Shown one piece after another: positions 28,580 to 40,154 of a DNA stretch of 64,000 nt (positions within the stretch are counted from its first letter, which is position 1; each line of letters begins with the position of its first letter). A program made the translations under genes and the position numbers. The notes under the pieces were generated by a model that saw only the letters and a list, made by a program, of their open reading frames with translations, was not told the origin of the DNA and did not search any database. The stretch covers positions 56,825,840 to 56,889,839 of the forward strand of contig JAVMKO010000002.1 in assembly GCA_032164245.1 (NCBI GenBank), written 5' to 3'. The DNA comes from Sternotherus odoratus (taxonomy: Eukaryota; Chordata; Testudines; Kinosternidae).

Positions 28580-29421
28580 TCAAACAAAAATGTTTTATTA
28601 CATAACCAAGTAGCTTTTCATGCAATCATCTGACTATGTAGCAAAAACTTTCTTTCCATTTACAATACCTGAGCATCAATTACGAAAGCTTTAAGCATCA
28701 GTATTGATACATGTACCTGTGGTTGGAAACCACTGTTTTAGTAATTCCCCAATACATTCTATATCAACAGAATCCTTATGTCAGTGTGTGCATTCAAGAT
28801 AGGAGGGTCTGGGTACAGCTGCTAGAATCTAACTGGAACCTGACTGCTAATCCACCATTGTAAATATGCATTGCTTGAGAAAGTACCTGGAACAAATTAA
28901 CTTCCTCCTTTGTAGGGCAGTAACTGTCTTTATTTGTCACAGGACATGCCCTGAAGACACCAAAAAGAAGTGTTTACATGTCAAACAGCCTAATGGAATG
29001 AGCATGGGGCACTTACAGGTGCCCAACAAAGAAAGTAACAGAACGCCACTAGCCATCACCTTCAGCCCCCAACTAAACCCTCTCCAGCACATCATCAAGG
29101 ATCAACAACCTATCCTGAAGGATGATCCCCCACTCTCACAAACCTCAGGAGACAGGCCAGTCCTCGCTTACAGACAGCCCCCTAATCTGAAGCAAATACC
29201 AGCAACCACAAAACAAAAACACTAACCCAGGAACCTCTGCTTGCAACGAAGCCAGTTGCCAACCCTGTCCAAATATCTATTCAAGGGACACCATCATAGG
29301 ACCTAATCACATGAGCCACACCAGTGGGGCTCGTTCACCCGCACATCTACCAATGGAATATGTGCCAGGAATGCCCCTCCGTCGTGTACATTGGCCAAAC
29401 CGAACAGTCTCTATGCAAAAG

Positions 29422-29424
<3 letters not shown>

Positions 29425-29453
<29 letters not shown>
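29425..29453. repeat. (CT)n microsatellite, tail of 5S retroposon
   Basis: About 14 CT units on the plus strand, lying at the 3' end of the minus-strand insertion. Confidence 0.9.
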
Positions 29454-29455
<2 letters not shown>

Positions 29456-29573
29456 CGTCACCCCCCAGGCGGGGTATGGGCCACCAACCACAGAGCACTC
29501 CAACTCTGTTGCTGGCGTTTCAGTAGCAAGTTGGTTCCCTACGGGGTGGAGTTGCTAGCCCCACGCCCATGTT

Positions 29574-29691
29574 AAGCCTACAGCACCTGGTATTCCTAGG
29601 AGGTCTCCCCATCCAAGTACTAGCCAGGCCCGACCCTGCTTAGCTTCCGAGATCAGACGGGATCGGGCGTGTTCAGGGTGGATTAGCCGTA
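29574..29691 (-). pseudogene. 5S rRNA pseudogene (copy 1)
   Basis: Minus strand: TACGGCTAATCCACCCTGAA near the 5' end, GATCTCGGAAGCTAAGCAGG in the internal promoter region, and AGGTGCTGTAGGCTT at the 3' end. A few substitutions are present, for example GCTAATCC for GCCATACC. The T-run terminator is replaced by TTAACA. Confidence 0.9.
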
Positions 29692-30115
29692 TATGCAAAA
29701 GAATAAATGGATACAAATCAGACATCAAGAATTATAACATTCAAAAACCAGTTGGAGAACAGTTCAACCTCCCTGGACACTCATTTCCCCATGCTAATTT
29801 CCCCCCCTACTGTTACTAACACCTTGTGAACTGTTTGGAATGGGCTATCCTCATTATCACTACAAACGTGTTTTTTTAATCCTGCTGATAATAGCCCACT
29901 TTAATTGATTTGTCTAATTAGTGCTGGCATAGCAACCCCCATCTTTTCATGTTCTCTCTCTCTATCTTCCCTACTGTCTTTTCCACTCCATGCGTCTGAT
30001 GAAGTGGGTTTTAGCCCACAAAAGCTTATGCCCAAATAAATTTGTTAGTCTCTAAGGTGCCGCAAGTACTCCTCGTTCTTTTTGCTGATACAGGCTATCG
30101 CGGCTACCACGCTGA

Positions 30116-33100
30116 AAACTCTCCTAGTGTGGATACTGTTATATCAGTTATAGCATATCAATGGTTGCAGCATTTCCACTCACCAGTGTAAGGTGGAGAG
30201 GCTGTATTTCTGTTGGGATCTTTTCTTACAATAGGAAACCTCTAATGCTTTCATTTTTGCTTTGTGAAAACCCTACTGGGAATCCTCCCGACCTCCAATT
30301 CCATATGGGATATACATACAGCTTCTTAAACACCAGAATCCTAAACGCTTCTGTTTGTGTCTCAAATGAAAGAACACCCTCCAAGTTTTCAAGCACACTT
30401 AATTGTGGGCAAACAAAACTCACTTGCACTTTTGAACATGACAGACATGCATATGAGTAACCCCTGTATACACATATGCAAGCTGGGGTTTGTGTGTGCA
30501 TATTGGATTATTAGATGTCTAACTACCTGATTGCATCCAGAATAAAACGGGTATTCAGTCATCTACATGTTAACCCCATGCCCACAATTTTGCACCTACA
30601 CAACCACAACCTGAAGTTGAAGACTCATTAAAAACTGACATGAAAGTAGTCAAGCACCTGCTCTAACTTTAAGCAGGTGAGTAGACCCACTGATTTTAAA
30701 AAAGACTAATCCTATTCTTACAGTTAAACATGTGGTTAAGTGTTTATTGAATTGGGGCCTAAAGGACAGACAGGAAAATTCCTCCCTCACTATTTGGACG
30801 AAGTCTAAAAGAACGAGTTTGATGGTTTTATTCCATGGGTCAACCAGACTGGTATAGAGTGACTTTCCCAATGTCACATAGCATATCAGTGGCAAAGCAG
30901 GGAAAAGAACCCTTGACTCCCAGTTCAGAGCCTTAAATGCACTGGAGATGGAAAAGATTAATGTGATGCAGAGACCTTAAATGTATGTTATGGTGGGAGG
31001 TGGAAAGAAGAGAGATTGAACCCCCCCCCAAAAAAAAAGTTAAAAAAGAATGTTAACTTTAGTTGTAATTGTGTCATTTACAATGATGACAGTAAAATAA
31101 TTTGATGAATATTTTGCACATAACTAAATTTCAGCCATCTAGTAACAAATACTTCAGTTGTGTCATCCAAGATTAAACTCAGAGTAATGATAAATTAGAA
31201 CAAGAATGTGTTACAGATTGAGGGTCCAATTCTGCGAGAGAATCATCTCCTCCAAAGAGGTGCTAAGCACCTCTTGATTTCAATGGGAGTTAGGGGTACA
31301 CTGGGCCAGATCCACAATGGAATTCCAATCCAATGGAAGTTAGGCGCCTATATACCTTTGTGGATCTGGATCTCTCCATTCCTTATAGGATCTGAGCCCT
31401 TTATCTGTCCTTTATTAAGTACTCTCTCAAATCTTTCTAAAGAAGCAATTGAAAAAACTGCAATAGATTAAGGTGAATGAAATGCATGTTTAACTTTCAG
31501 ACAAATTCATTTTACAGGATTTCTAATTAAATGTATGAAGATTCTGAAAACCTCATTTCACATAAAGCAACTGAAAATTATTAAAGACGTGTTAGGAATT
31601 TTGCCACCTATTGCATTTTATTCTGATACTATAACGGTGAAATTAGAGTTTCTATGAATTCTCCCATGGCCTGGGGATGATATACTTCCATGGGTGTTCC
31701 CAGTATCTTATGCACCTCCGTATATGGAGTTCAAGACATTTAATATTGTCAAGATGCTGAGCTAGGAATTTTAAACAAGACGTTATAGCTTATAAACATT
31801 GTACATTGAAAGCAAATAAGACTTCTTGCACCTGGGCAGGAAGGTCCTCAGAACGGCGCGAGAATAAAAACTCCATAAAGCTAATATTAACAGCAGACAT
31901 TGTAAGATAAATTTTGACCAGCCATATGCTAAAAGTAATGGATTTTAAAATATTGATACTACATAATTACCTCTTTTAAGTTTTAAAATATAAACGCTCA
32001 ACCCTAGTAAAAATACATGACTGAAAAAGTATTGAAAATATGTAATGAATGAAGCATATCTATTTCTTAAATTATAGTATATTTCTGTAGAAAGTGTGTG
32101 GAAAGTGGATTAATGCATGAATATTGCATTTAGTGTAAAATGTTTATTTGCATGACTTTTTTCCCCCATTAATCTCAATGAACATCAGGTAAGTTTAATC
32201 TTTTGTGACAGGCAAGTGCTTTTTTGCTGGTATGAAAAGGAGAATTTGATAAGATTTCAGCTGTTTAGAAGTACCACATTGTTATAGATTAGAGTATTTG
32301 TTCTTTTGAAATAAGAATCACTGTACAACAAAGGAAATAGTTTCAGTCCCTTTAGAGACATTTCTCATTCCCACAATGTTTTACATGAGATGTTACTTTT
32401 CATCAATGCTTTTAATCAATTTTCCTATCTACTTTTCTAGACATGAAAGATTCTGAACATGTAGATGAAAAGAAACTATATAAGAGAGGATAACTTCTAT
32501 AAGCAGACACCTAAGTAATTTGACTTAAATTATCATTAAATAAAAGCATCTGATTTTATTACATGGCCTAAAAAATAAAATGAAGTTTAAAGACATGCCT
32601 GCTCTCTTGATTAACATCTTAAGTTTGTTGATACAAACCTAAGTTTACACACACACACACAGAGAGAGAGAGAACTATGAGCTTCCTCTAACAACAGGTT
32701 TTTTCATAAGCACAAACCTTTCTTTTGATGTCTACAAAGATGTAGGATTCAAAAAGAATTCAAGACAATCATCATCTGCCAGCATATCACTCCCCTCCAG
32801 TAGTATTTTGTCTCTTCTCTTTGCTTAGCTTTCTCTTTGATTGCAAGTAGATTTTAGGTATCAGAAACTGCCTGCAATGTGCTTGTTTGGTTTTTAAAGC
32901 TGCTGTCCTTCTGACAAATACAGCTGTTTTATCTGCCTTTTGCTTCAGTACCAGCAATGTAATTTAACTAAAACCACAAGTATTTTAGCCTAATACCCAT
33001 AGTGGAAGATCACATGACCATTACAGGTCCATCCACTACTGCCGCTGTAGTCTGTGATGTTTTGCTTCCTCTAATTGCTTATGTATCTTAGTCATCTATA

Positions 33101-34000
33101 TCTTATCACATTTTACAATATGTTCATGGCTGCCTCCTCTAGCGATAGGTTTAAGATTAGCATTTGTTACACATATTAATTATGCTGCGAGTTAACTGTT
33201 TCCTAAATCAACTTGAATGCCTGGGCTTTTCTTAACCAATCACTTTTTACTACAATGCTTCTCAAATCCCAATACATTTTTCAATCACTTAGAGTGGTTT
33301 TACTTTAATCTTTGTATAAACTGGAGAATAATATTATTTTTCAAAACTGACTAAAATATTTTTTATAGTAGCTTTTAAAAAGTTGTTATAAAATCAATAT
33401 CCTCTGATTAGTAAAATGCACTAACATACAGTATGCAAACTGCCTAATAATATCTATTCAAGGAGCTGACTAAACAATCCAAAAGCTGTGATAAGATATA
33501 GATAACTTTTAATAAATAGATATTTATATGGATACTTACTGTACAAATAAGATGTTTATATGTCATTGCAAGCTTTATAGGTGGTAGAATATAACTTTAA
33601 ACAATAAAGAGTTAATAGTCTAAACAGTTATTTCTACTGTCTGCCTATTGTATGAGACTAAAATATTTATTTTTGTGAATTATATTTCATATCTTAACTG
33701 TGCAATCTGCTGTGAAGGAACAATGTTGTTGTTTTTTTAAATCCAAGATCCAAAAAGTCATCATTAGGCAATGCTTTGCATTTAGAACTCTGAATCTAGA
33801 ATTGAAAGCAACCTATTTTTCATCTATACATTCCAAAAAAAGGTTAAAATTAAAGTGACAAGTAAGTGCCTCTTTTTATAATTTTAAATTGTATTAGTAT
33901 ACTCTTAGAAAGCTGAAAAGAAAATCTCTCTCTCTCTCTAGTCTTTTTCCAATTCCATCCCACTTTCTCTCAGTGTGTCTTTTTACACTGATTGTTCTGT
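30116..34000. other. Intronic sequence with few recognisable features
   Basis: AT-rich. It holds a MIR-like stretch at about 30845-30930 (ATGTCACATAGCATATCAGT, then CCCTTGACTCCCAGTTCAGA), a run of C then A near 31022-31039, and the microsatellite at 32646. No 5' exon of LYN was identified. Confidence 0.4.
32646..32673. repeat. (CA)n(GA)n compound microsatellite
   Basis: A run of ACAC units followed directly by AGAG units. Confidence 0.9.
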
Positions 34001-34564
34001 TCTTTTTTCATAGTTTACAAGGCTAGATCTAGAGCTGGTTGGAAATTTACTAACAAAACAGAATTTTCTTGGAAAATGCTGGCTCATCAAACCCAAAATG
34101 TCTCATGAAGGTAAATCAGGCTCAATGAATTTTAGTGAATCACAGGAAGGTTTCTGTCAGAAATCTGCTGGGTTATCTGCCAGCCCACATGGCATGCTGC
34201 TCGAGAACCCCATTCACACTGCACTGGAGCCAGGGGCCTCCAGGTTTCCAGGATCCATATTTCCAGGTAGCCTCACCTTTCCAGGGCTTTCTGGCTCCCT
34301 GCAGTGCATCCAGGTGCTTCGAAGTTCCAAAAGCCCAAGGAGAATTGACTAGCCAGGGTTCTCGGAATGTAGGCTCCTTGTTCTGCAGCACAGAGCTTGG
34401 AACCCCTTTCTATCACAGAGTTGGGAGCTTGGAAGTCCTGCAATGGGCTTCCAGGATCTAGGGCTCTGGGGAAGCCCTGCCATAACAACTGCCCCCAGGC
34501 CTGGGGGCCAGCGCTTGGAGACTACTGGGCCAGTTGCCTCCCGAAGCTGCCTGACTCTCTAGTC

Positions 34565-35069
34565 CAGGGGTCTCAAACATGCGGCCCGGGGGCCGCATGT
34601 GGCCCACGAAGCCCTTCCCTGCAGCCCGCCAGGCTTCCTGTTCCCCCCCCTCCCAATAGCAGTTTGCGGGAGGGAGGGGCCAGAAGCAGAGGCTTCTCTG
34701 CTGCCTGGCTGGGCCACGCGTGTTTCTAGCTCTGGACTTCCTATATTGCTCTTGCTTTGTTTGCCAAACAGCTGTTGGTGGTGCCTAGCGCTTTCCAGGA
34801 GGGAATGGGGAGCTGCGTGCTCAGAGGAGGAGGTGGGGCAGGGGTGGGACCTCTTGGAAGGGGTGGAGTGGGGGCGGAGCCGGGGCAGCGAGGGCAGGGT
34901 GTGTGTCAGTGGTGCGGCCCTCGGGCCAGTGCACTAGTCCTCATGGAAGGGGTGGAGTGGGGGCGGAGCCGGGGCAGTGAGGGTGTGTGTGTGTGTCAGT
35001 GGTGCGGCCCTCGGGCCAGTGCACTAGTCCTCATGCGGCCCTCATGGTCATTTGAGTTTGAGACCCCTG
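34565..35069. mobile_element. Non-autonomous hAT element, GGTCTCAAAC family, copy 1
   Basis: This 505 bp element starts CAGGGGTCTCAAAC and ends GTTTGAGACCCCTG. The perfect 8-bp duplication CTCTAGTC lies at 34557-34564 and 35070-35077. It contains an internal tandem duplication of about 75 bp (GGAAGGGGTGGAGTGGGGGC... twice, at about 34855 and 34945). It is closely similar, in reverse orientation, to 57887-58403. The long frames in it are GC-rich artefacts. Confidence 0.92.
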
Positions 35070-35200
35070 CTCTAGTCTGACCTCCTGTGTAAAAACAGGC
35101 TAGAGGAGTTCCTTGAATTAATTCAAGTTTGAACTAGAATAATCCAATCGTGATTTAAAATTTTCCAGTGAGGACCCTTGTTTTCTGGGGATCTCCATCA
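35070..35200 (-). mobile_element. CR1 3' fragment, antisense
   Basis: CTAGTCTGACCTCCTGTGTA, AAACAGGCTAGAGGAGTTCC, then ATCCAATCGTGATTTAAAAT follow an antisense CR1 3' end. The hAT at 34565 inserted at its edge. Confidence 0.6.
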
Positions 35201-35829
35201 TAACCATCTAAAACAAATTTATTCAAATATTGAAGCCTCCTTTTCTAGGCAAAAGTAGTGATGGGAAAACCTTAAAAGGTTTGGAAATTCAGTTCGTATG
35301 ACCTTTTTTCTGCCGTCCAGCCTCACAAAGACCACCTCCTCTTACCAGAGTATTTCTAGGACTCTGTTTTTCACTACTGAAGCTCTCTCCTGCCAACTCC
35401 ATCAAAAGGGCTCACTTCCATTTTTGAGGGCCCTAAAAATATCACATTTCTGATACACTGTCACTTGATGCAGTCTCTAGCAGCATATCTGCCTCCAGAG
35501 AACACAACAGAAACATTTAAATCCAGGCACTAGGATTCAGCATAGATTTACCTGGATCCAACAGCATACTTTGAAACTTGCTTGTCATCATGTGGGCAGG
35601 GGCTCTGGTTAACACAACGGTAAGAAACAATGTTAGCTAGAGTGGTGGGGTCATAGGGAGGGAGTAAATCTGAGGGTTCATGAATTCAAATCTTAAAAAA
35701 ATCTAGGTTTTTGTTTTATTCAAGCCAGTTCCCTTTAGCGGCATAAGAAGATGTTCTTTAAATACATCATGAGCAAGAGAAAGAAGAAGGAAAATGTAGG
35801 TCCTCTACTTAGCACGGAAGGAAAGCTAA

Positions 35830-36660
35830 TAACAGATTACATCAAGAAGGCTGAGGCATTTAATGCCTATTTTGCTTCCCTTCACAAAAAAGGTTAATGA
35901 TGACCAGATACTCAACACAATTAATATTAACAAGAAGGGGGAAGGAACACAAGCCAAAATAGGAAAAGAACAGGTTAAAGAATATTTAGATGTATTCAAA
36001 TTGGCAGAGTGGGATGAAATTCATCCTAGGGTACTTGAGGAGTTAGCTGAAACAATCTAAAAAATGTCAGCAATTATCTTCGATAACTCATGGAAAACAG
36101 GTGAGGTCCCAGAGGACAAGAGAACATAGTACCTGTCTTTTAAAAGGACAACAAATTGGACCCAGGGAATTATAGACCAATCAGCCTAACTTTGATCCCT
36201 GGAAAGATACTGGAACGAACTGTTAAACATGCAGTTTGTAAGCACCTAGAGGATTACAGGGTTATAAGGAATAGCCAGCATGGATTTGTCAAGAGCAAAT
36301 CATGCCACGCCAACCTAATTTCCTTCTTTGACAGGGTTCCTGACCTACTGGATGGTGGGGGAAGCAGTAGTTGTAATATCCTTGATTTAGTAAAGATTTT
36401 CATATAATCCCACATGTCATTTTCATAAGCAAACTAAGGAAATGCCATCTAGATTAAGTTACTATAAGGTGGGTAAACAACTGGTTGAAAGAATATACTT
36501 AAAGAGTAGTTATGAATAGTTCTCTGTCAAACTGGGAATCTCTTTCTAGTGGGGTCCTACAGGTGTCAGTCTCGAGGCTGTTGCTACTCAATATTTTCAT
36601 TAATGACCTGAGTAATGAAGAGTATGCTTATAAAATATGACATCAAGCTGGAGAGGGCTT
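35830..36660 (+). pseudogene. CR1 reverse transcriptase remnant
   Basis: EWDEIHPRVLEELAETI (36006-36057), then after a stop NYRPISLTLIPGKILERTVK and RNSQHGFVKSKSCHANLISF (36160-36330) are RT motifs of CR1-type LINEs. The 'SKAFD' block has decayed to LDLVKIFI. A later piece (TGVSLEAVATQYFH) corresponds to the 'GVPQGSVLGPLLF' motif in damaged form. The YxDD box was not found. Confidence 0.75.
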
Positions 36661-37179
36661 GCAAGGAACTTGGAGGACAGAATTCAAAGTCAAAAGGACC
36701 GCAAGAAATTGGAGCATTTGTTTTAATTCAACAAGATGAAATTCAATAAAGGCAGTACAAAGTACTCCTCGGGGGCGAGATAAAATGTACAACTACAAAA
36801 TGGGGGATAACTGGCTATGTGGTAGTCCTGCTGAAAAAGCATCTGATGGTTAGAGTGGATCACAAATTGAACATGAATCAATGATGTGATGCATTTGTGA
36901 AAAAGGCTAATATTCTGGGTGTATTAACAGGAGTACGTATGTGCGACACAGGAGGTAATTGTCCTGCTCTACTTGGCACTAGGGAGGCTTCAGCTGGAGT
37001 ACTGAGTCCAATTCTCGGCACCACACCTCATGAAAGAGGTGGACAAACTGTAGAGAATCCAGAGGATGACAACAAAAAATGGTAAAAGGCTTAGAAAACC
37101 TGACATATGAGGAAAGGTTACAAAAATGGCACGTTTAGTCTGAAGAGAAGAAAAGACTGACGGGGAAGCTGATAACAGT

Positions 37180-37738
37180 CTCCCCCTCCCCCGCAGTCTC
37201 AGCTCGCCACGCCGCCAGGGCTCTACGTGGCGGGGCTGCGAGCTCCTGCCAGGCAGCACGGCCGTGAGAGCTGCCGGCCTGCCCGGATGCTCCAGACTGC
37301 ATGGCTGGCTCCCACCGGGCAGCACGGCTGCCAGCCCTGGTACTCTGAGTGGCACGGTAAGGGGGTGTGGAGGGGGAGGGTTAGATAAGAAGTAGGGGGT
37401 GGTTGGATAGGTGTGGGAATCCCGGGGGGGGAGGGGCTGTCAGGAGGCGGTAGTGTGGATAGGATTATGGGAAGTCCGGGGACAGGGAGCAGGCGGGGTT
37501 GGATGGGGGTGGGATCCCAGGGAAGGGGTTGGGATGGGGGGGGAGAGCATCCAGGGAGGGGGCGGTCAGGGGATGAGGATCGGGGGGGTTGGAGGTTCTG
37601 AGGGGGCAGTCATGGGGCAGGAAGTGGGAGGGGGCTGGGGCCAGGCTGTTTGGGGAGGCATAGCCTTCCCTACCTGGCCCTCCATACAGTTTTGGAACCC
37701 CAATGTGGCCGTCAGGCCAAAACATTTGTCCACCTCTG
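37180..37738. mobile_element. hAT element (GGCAAACT family, copy 2), left end damaged
   Basis: The right end AAACATTTGTCCACCTCTG and the adjoining CCCTCCATACAGTTTTGGAA, CCCCAATGTGGCC match the 47987-48690 copy. It is inserted in CR1. The left terminus and left duplication have been lost. The interior is G-rich and low complexity. Confidence 0.7.
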
Positions 37739-38651
37739 TATTAAGGACTGTTATAAAGAGGACTGCAATCAATTCTTGTCCTATCTTCAGTGGACATGGA
37801 GAACAAGTAATAGGCTTGATCTGTAACACGGGAGACTTAGGCTGGATATTAGGAAAAAGTTTCTAACTAAAGGGGTTGTTAAGTTTTGAAACAGGTTTCC
37901 AGTAGAGGTTGTGGAATCATTGGAGATAGACCATGCTTGATAGGTGTTTGACCAGCCTAAGTTTCCTTGGTCCTGCCTCAGCACAGGGGGCTGGACTAGA
38001 TGATTTTTCAAGGTTCTTTCCAGCCCTACATTTCTTGATTCTATATTCCACCACTGTTCATAAAAAGGATTTTTGGCCTACTGCAGGTCTCTGATTCCAT
38101 TCTCATTAATTCTGGACGTTCCCTGGGCTCCTAAGCCCACTAATCTTTGAGTCAATCTTCACCCTACCCTTGTTGCCTTTCCCACATCTCCTTTTTACTC
38201 TAGTTTCCAGAACTTTGCCTCTGGGACATTGCCTGACTTTCTGCTGAAATCCTTCTGCATATATTATTCACTTCCTGTCTCATCTAATTTAATCGCCTCT
38301 TTATTCAATGCATTCTTTTTGGCCCAGTCCACCACCCTCATATTCCCTCCTCATTTTAACCCAATCCCTTGCCTGGCAGACACACATGCACCACAGAACA
38401 CCACACTAAAGGGCACTGCATGTCAAAGGCTATCATGCTTCCCTCCCGCTCCACAAGCAGTCCATTCATCATGTGAAGTATTAGTGAAGGCTGAATTCTA
38501 CTCAAACTTTACCAGGCAGAGCCCCATACTCAGACCTGGTGCAAGCATGGGCTGCTCCCTTGAAATGAATGAGTTTGCACCATTTTACATGAGATCTGAA
38601 TTGGTCCCAAGAACCTTTTTCCTGTGACATCAGTCCCACTGATGTGAGAAA

Positions 38652-39033
38652 TAGAGTTGCCAACTTTCTATTGGCTGAAAAACAGATCCCCGAGGCCCTG
38701 CCCTCTACCTGGTCTCTTCATCCCAAGGCCTCACCCCTGCTCTGCCTCTTCCCCCGGCCCTGCCCCCCCCCCCTCATCTTTCCCCCTGCCTGTCACTTGC
38801 TGCTCCCCACCCCCACTTGTCACTGGATCGTCGGCACCTCTTCCCCCCTTTTCCCCCAGCAGGACTCCATCTGTTCCAGGAGCCGAGCCTGCCTGCAGGT
38901 AGGAGGAGGTGGCCCCCGTTAAGCAGGGGTTGGTCCGGGTTAATGACCCAATGCCTCCCTCTGTCCCACGGTGACCAGACACTGCCAGGGTCCCTTTTCA
39001 ACTGGACTTTCCAGTCAAAAACCAGACACCTTA
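38652..39033. mobile_element. hAT-type MITE (TAGGGTTGCCAAC family)
   Basis: It starts TAGAGTTGCCAACTTTCTA. Near the right end it reads GGACTTTCCAGTCAAAAACC and AGACACCTTA. Eight-base direct repeats with one mismatch flank it (GTGAGAAA at 38644-38651 and GTGAGAAT at 39034-39041). The interior is C-rich and non-coding. Confidence 0.65.
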
Positions 39034-39596
39034 GTGAGAATTAGAGTCTTTCTCAAGTCTATTGTTGTACACCTGGTCTCTCTTCTGATTACAACATTTC
39101 TAAAATTCTTGCACTTTTCCTAACCTTTATCTGGGGAAAATGAGATAAAGTCAAATTATATTTTAATATGTATATGTTTGGAACCAGCCAAAAACAATGG
39201 GACATAGTAATTCCTAGAGTAACTCCATTAAAGTAAAGGATTATATAGGTTGAGAAAAAAGTTATGAAAGCACTATGGGATTTTCTTAAACATGCTTACA
39301 CTCAAGCCAAATCCAAAATTCCCATGTTATGCACCTTTAAAATTGCAAATCGATTAGATCATTTGATACTTGCATAAAACCCATCACTATAATATCTAAA
39401 CACTTTGTTTTTCCATGATGCTCTCCCAAAGATATATGCACTGATTGCAGACCTAATTTCTTCCTGTTTATTCGACAGTATCATTTCATTTAAGGTTCAA
39501 TCCTGTGCACATGGCAAATTCATACTGACTTCACTGGGAACAAGATAGGGCCTTTTAATTGTAAGCTGTCTGGGGCAGGGATCATAATTAACTATG

Positions 39597-39722
39597 CATC
39601 TCAAGAAATGGGGTTTTTTACCCATGAAAGCTTATGCCCAAATACATCTGTTAGTCTTTAAGATGCCACCAGACTCCTCCTTGTTTTTGTGGATACAGAC
39701 TAACATGGCTACCCCTCTGATA
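39597..39722 (+). mobile_element. Penelope-like 3' fragment
   Basis: AAATGGGGTTTTTTACCCAT, GAAAGCTTATGCCCAAATAC, then TGTTAGTCTTTAAGATGCCA and ATACAGACTAACATGGCTAC. It follows an L2-like piece (TTGTAAGCTGTCTGGGGCAG, from about 39558). Confidence 0.75.
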
Positions 39723-39739
39723 ATTTACTATGTACTTCT

Positions 39740-40130
39740 AGGTTTAAGATTAGCAGCCGTGTTAGTCTGTATCCGTAAATAAGATGAGGAAGACTTATGG
39801 CACCTTAGGGCTGGTTTTCACGGGGGGGGGGGAGAGGCGAAATCGACTGAAGATACGCAACTTCAGCTACGTTAATAACGTAGCTGAAGTCGGCATATCT
39901 TCAGCTGACTTACCTGCCGTCCTCATGGCGGCGGCAGTCGGCGGCGCGCTCCCCCGTCGACTCCAGCTTGCACCTTGTGTCAAGCTGGAGTTCTGGAGTC
40001 AACGGGGGTGCTGCGGGTGATCGATTACTCGCATCCTAATGAGATGTGATAAATCGATCGCTAAAAGAGCGATCGGGTAGTGAAGATCTGCCCTCTGAGA
40101 CTAACCAGTTTATTTCAGCATATTCTTAGA
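39740..40130 (-). mobile_element. Penelope-like 3' fragment split by a Harbinger MITE
   Basis: The left piece (AGCAGCCGTGTTAGTCTGTA to GGCACCTTA, 39745-39807) and right piece (GAGACTAACCAGTTTATTTC, 40097-40130) join into one antisense Penelope 3' end once the MITE at 39808-40093 is set aside. Confidence 0.75.
39808..40093. mobile_element. Harbinger-type MITE nested in Penelope
   Basis: This 286 bp element has ends GGGCTGGTTTTCAC and GTGAAGATCTGCCC. TTA lies on the left and TCT (a likely mutated TTA) on the right, fitting the 3-bp Harbinger target. The start GGGCTGGT is shared with the large Harbinger at 52791. The interior is palindrome-rich (CTTCAGCTACGTTAATAACG pairs around its centre). 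Confidence 0.8.
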
Positions 40131-40154
40131 GACTGTATTTACATATATAATAAT

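Larger units (their letters stand above)
29425..29691 (-). mobile_element. 5S rRNA-derived chimeric retroposon, copy 1
   Basis: This 267 bp insertion is flanked by the perfect 13-bp duplication TATGCAAAAGAAT (29412-29424 and 29692-29704). On the minus strand it starts with a nearly full 5S rRNA sequence. It continues through AGGCTTAACATGGGC into about 115 bases of non-5S DNA and ends in a (GA)n tail. The long duplication indicates LINE-type retroposition. Confidence 0.85.
29040..29780 (+). pseudogene. Penelope RT tail and GIY-YIG endonuclease remnant
   Basis: The open stretch to 29225 carries the end of the RT region, then a stop. The linker and GIY-YIG core follow in other frames. The YIGQT block is conserved at about 29385-29400. 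The 267-bp 5S insertion at 29425 falls between the YIG strand with its conserved arginine helix and the downstream KPVGEQFNLPGH block, so no working endonuclease can be made. Confidence 0.75.
29020..30115 (+). mobile_element. Penelope-like element, 3' part with GIY-YIG domain, interrupted
   Basis: Penelope-like elements encode a reverse transcriptase followed by a GIY-YIG endonuclease. The order here is: the tail of the RT region (TPLAITFSPQLNPLQHIIKD, RPVLAYRQPPNLKQI), the Cys-containing linker (NEASCQPCPNIYSRD), the GIY-YIG core (CQECPSVVYIGQTEQSLCKR), then after a 5S insertion YKSDIKNYNIQKPVGEQFNL and PGH. The shared 3' UTR ends GATGAAGTGGGTTTTAGCCC and TTAGTCTCTAAGGTGCCGCA. The main RT domain is missing (5' truncation), and stops and frameshifts are present. 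Confidence 0.8.
35710..38045 (+). mobile_element. CR1 LINE, RT C-terminal part to 3' end, with nested hAT
   Basis: The order is colinear with CR1: linker and RT palm fragments, the post-RT region (36640-37160) and the 3' UTR ending GGCTGGACTAGATGATTTTT, CAAGGTTCTTTCCAGCCCTA, ATTTCTTGATTCTA (to about 38042). It is split by a hAT element at about 37180-37738. The 5' end is missing or unrecognised. It carries many stops. Confidence 0.8.

Noticed and set aside
29574..29691. A working 5S rRNA gene
   Set aside because: It has substitutions, no T-run terminator, retroposition duplications and no tandem cluster.
34757..35080. Two related 107-120 residue frames (also at 57837-58199) as a gene family
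   Set aside because: They are the same hAT element in two copies. The similarity reflects transposition, and the composition is GC-rich low complexity.
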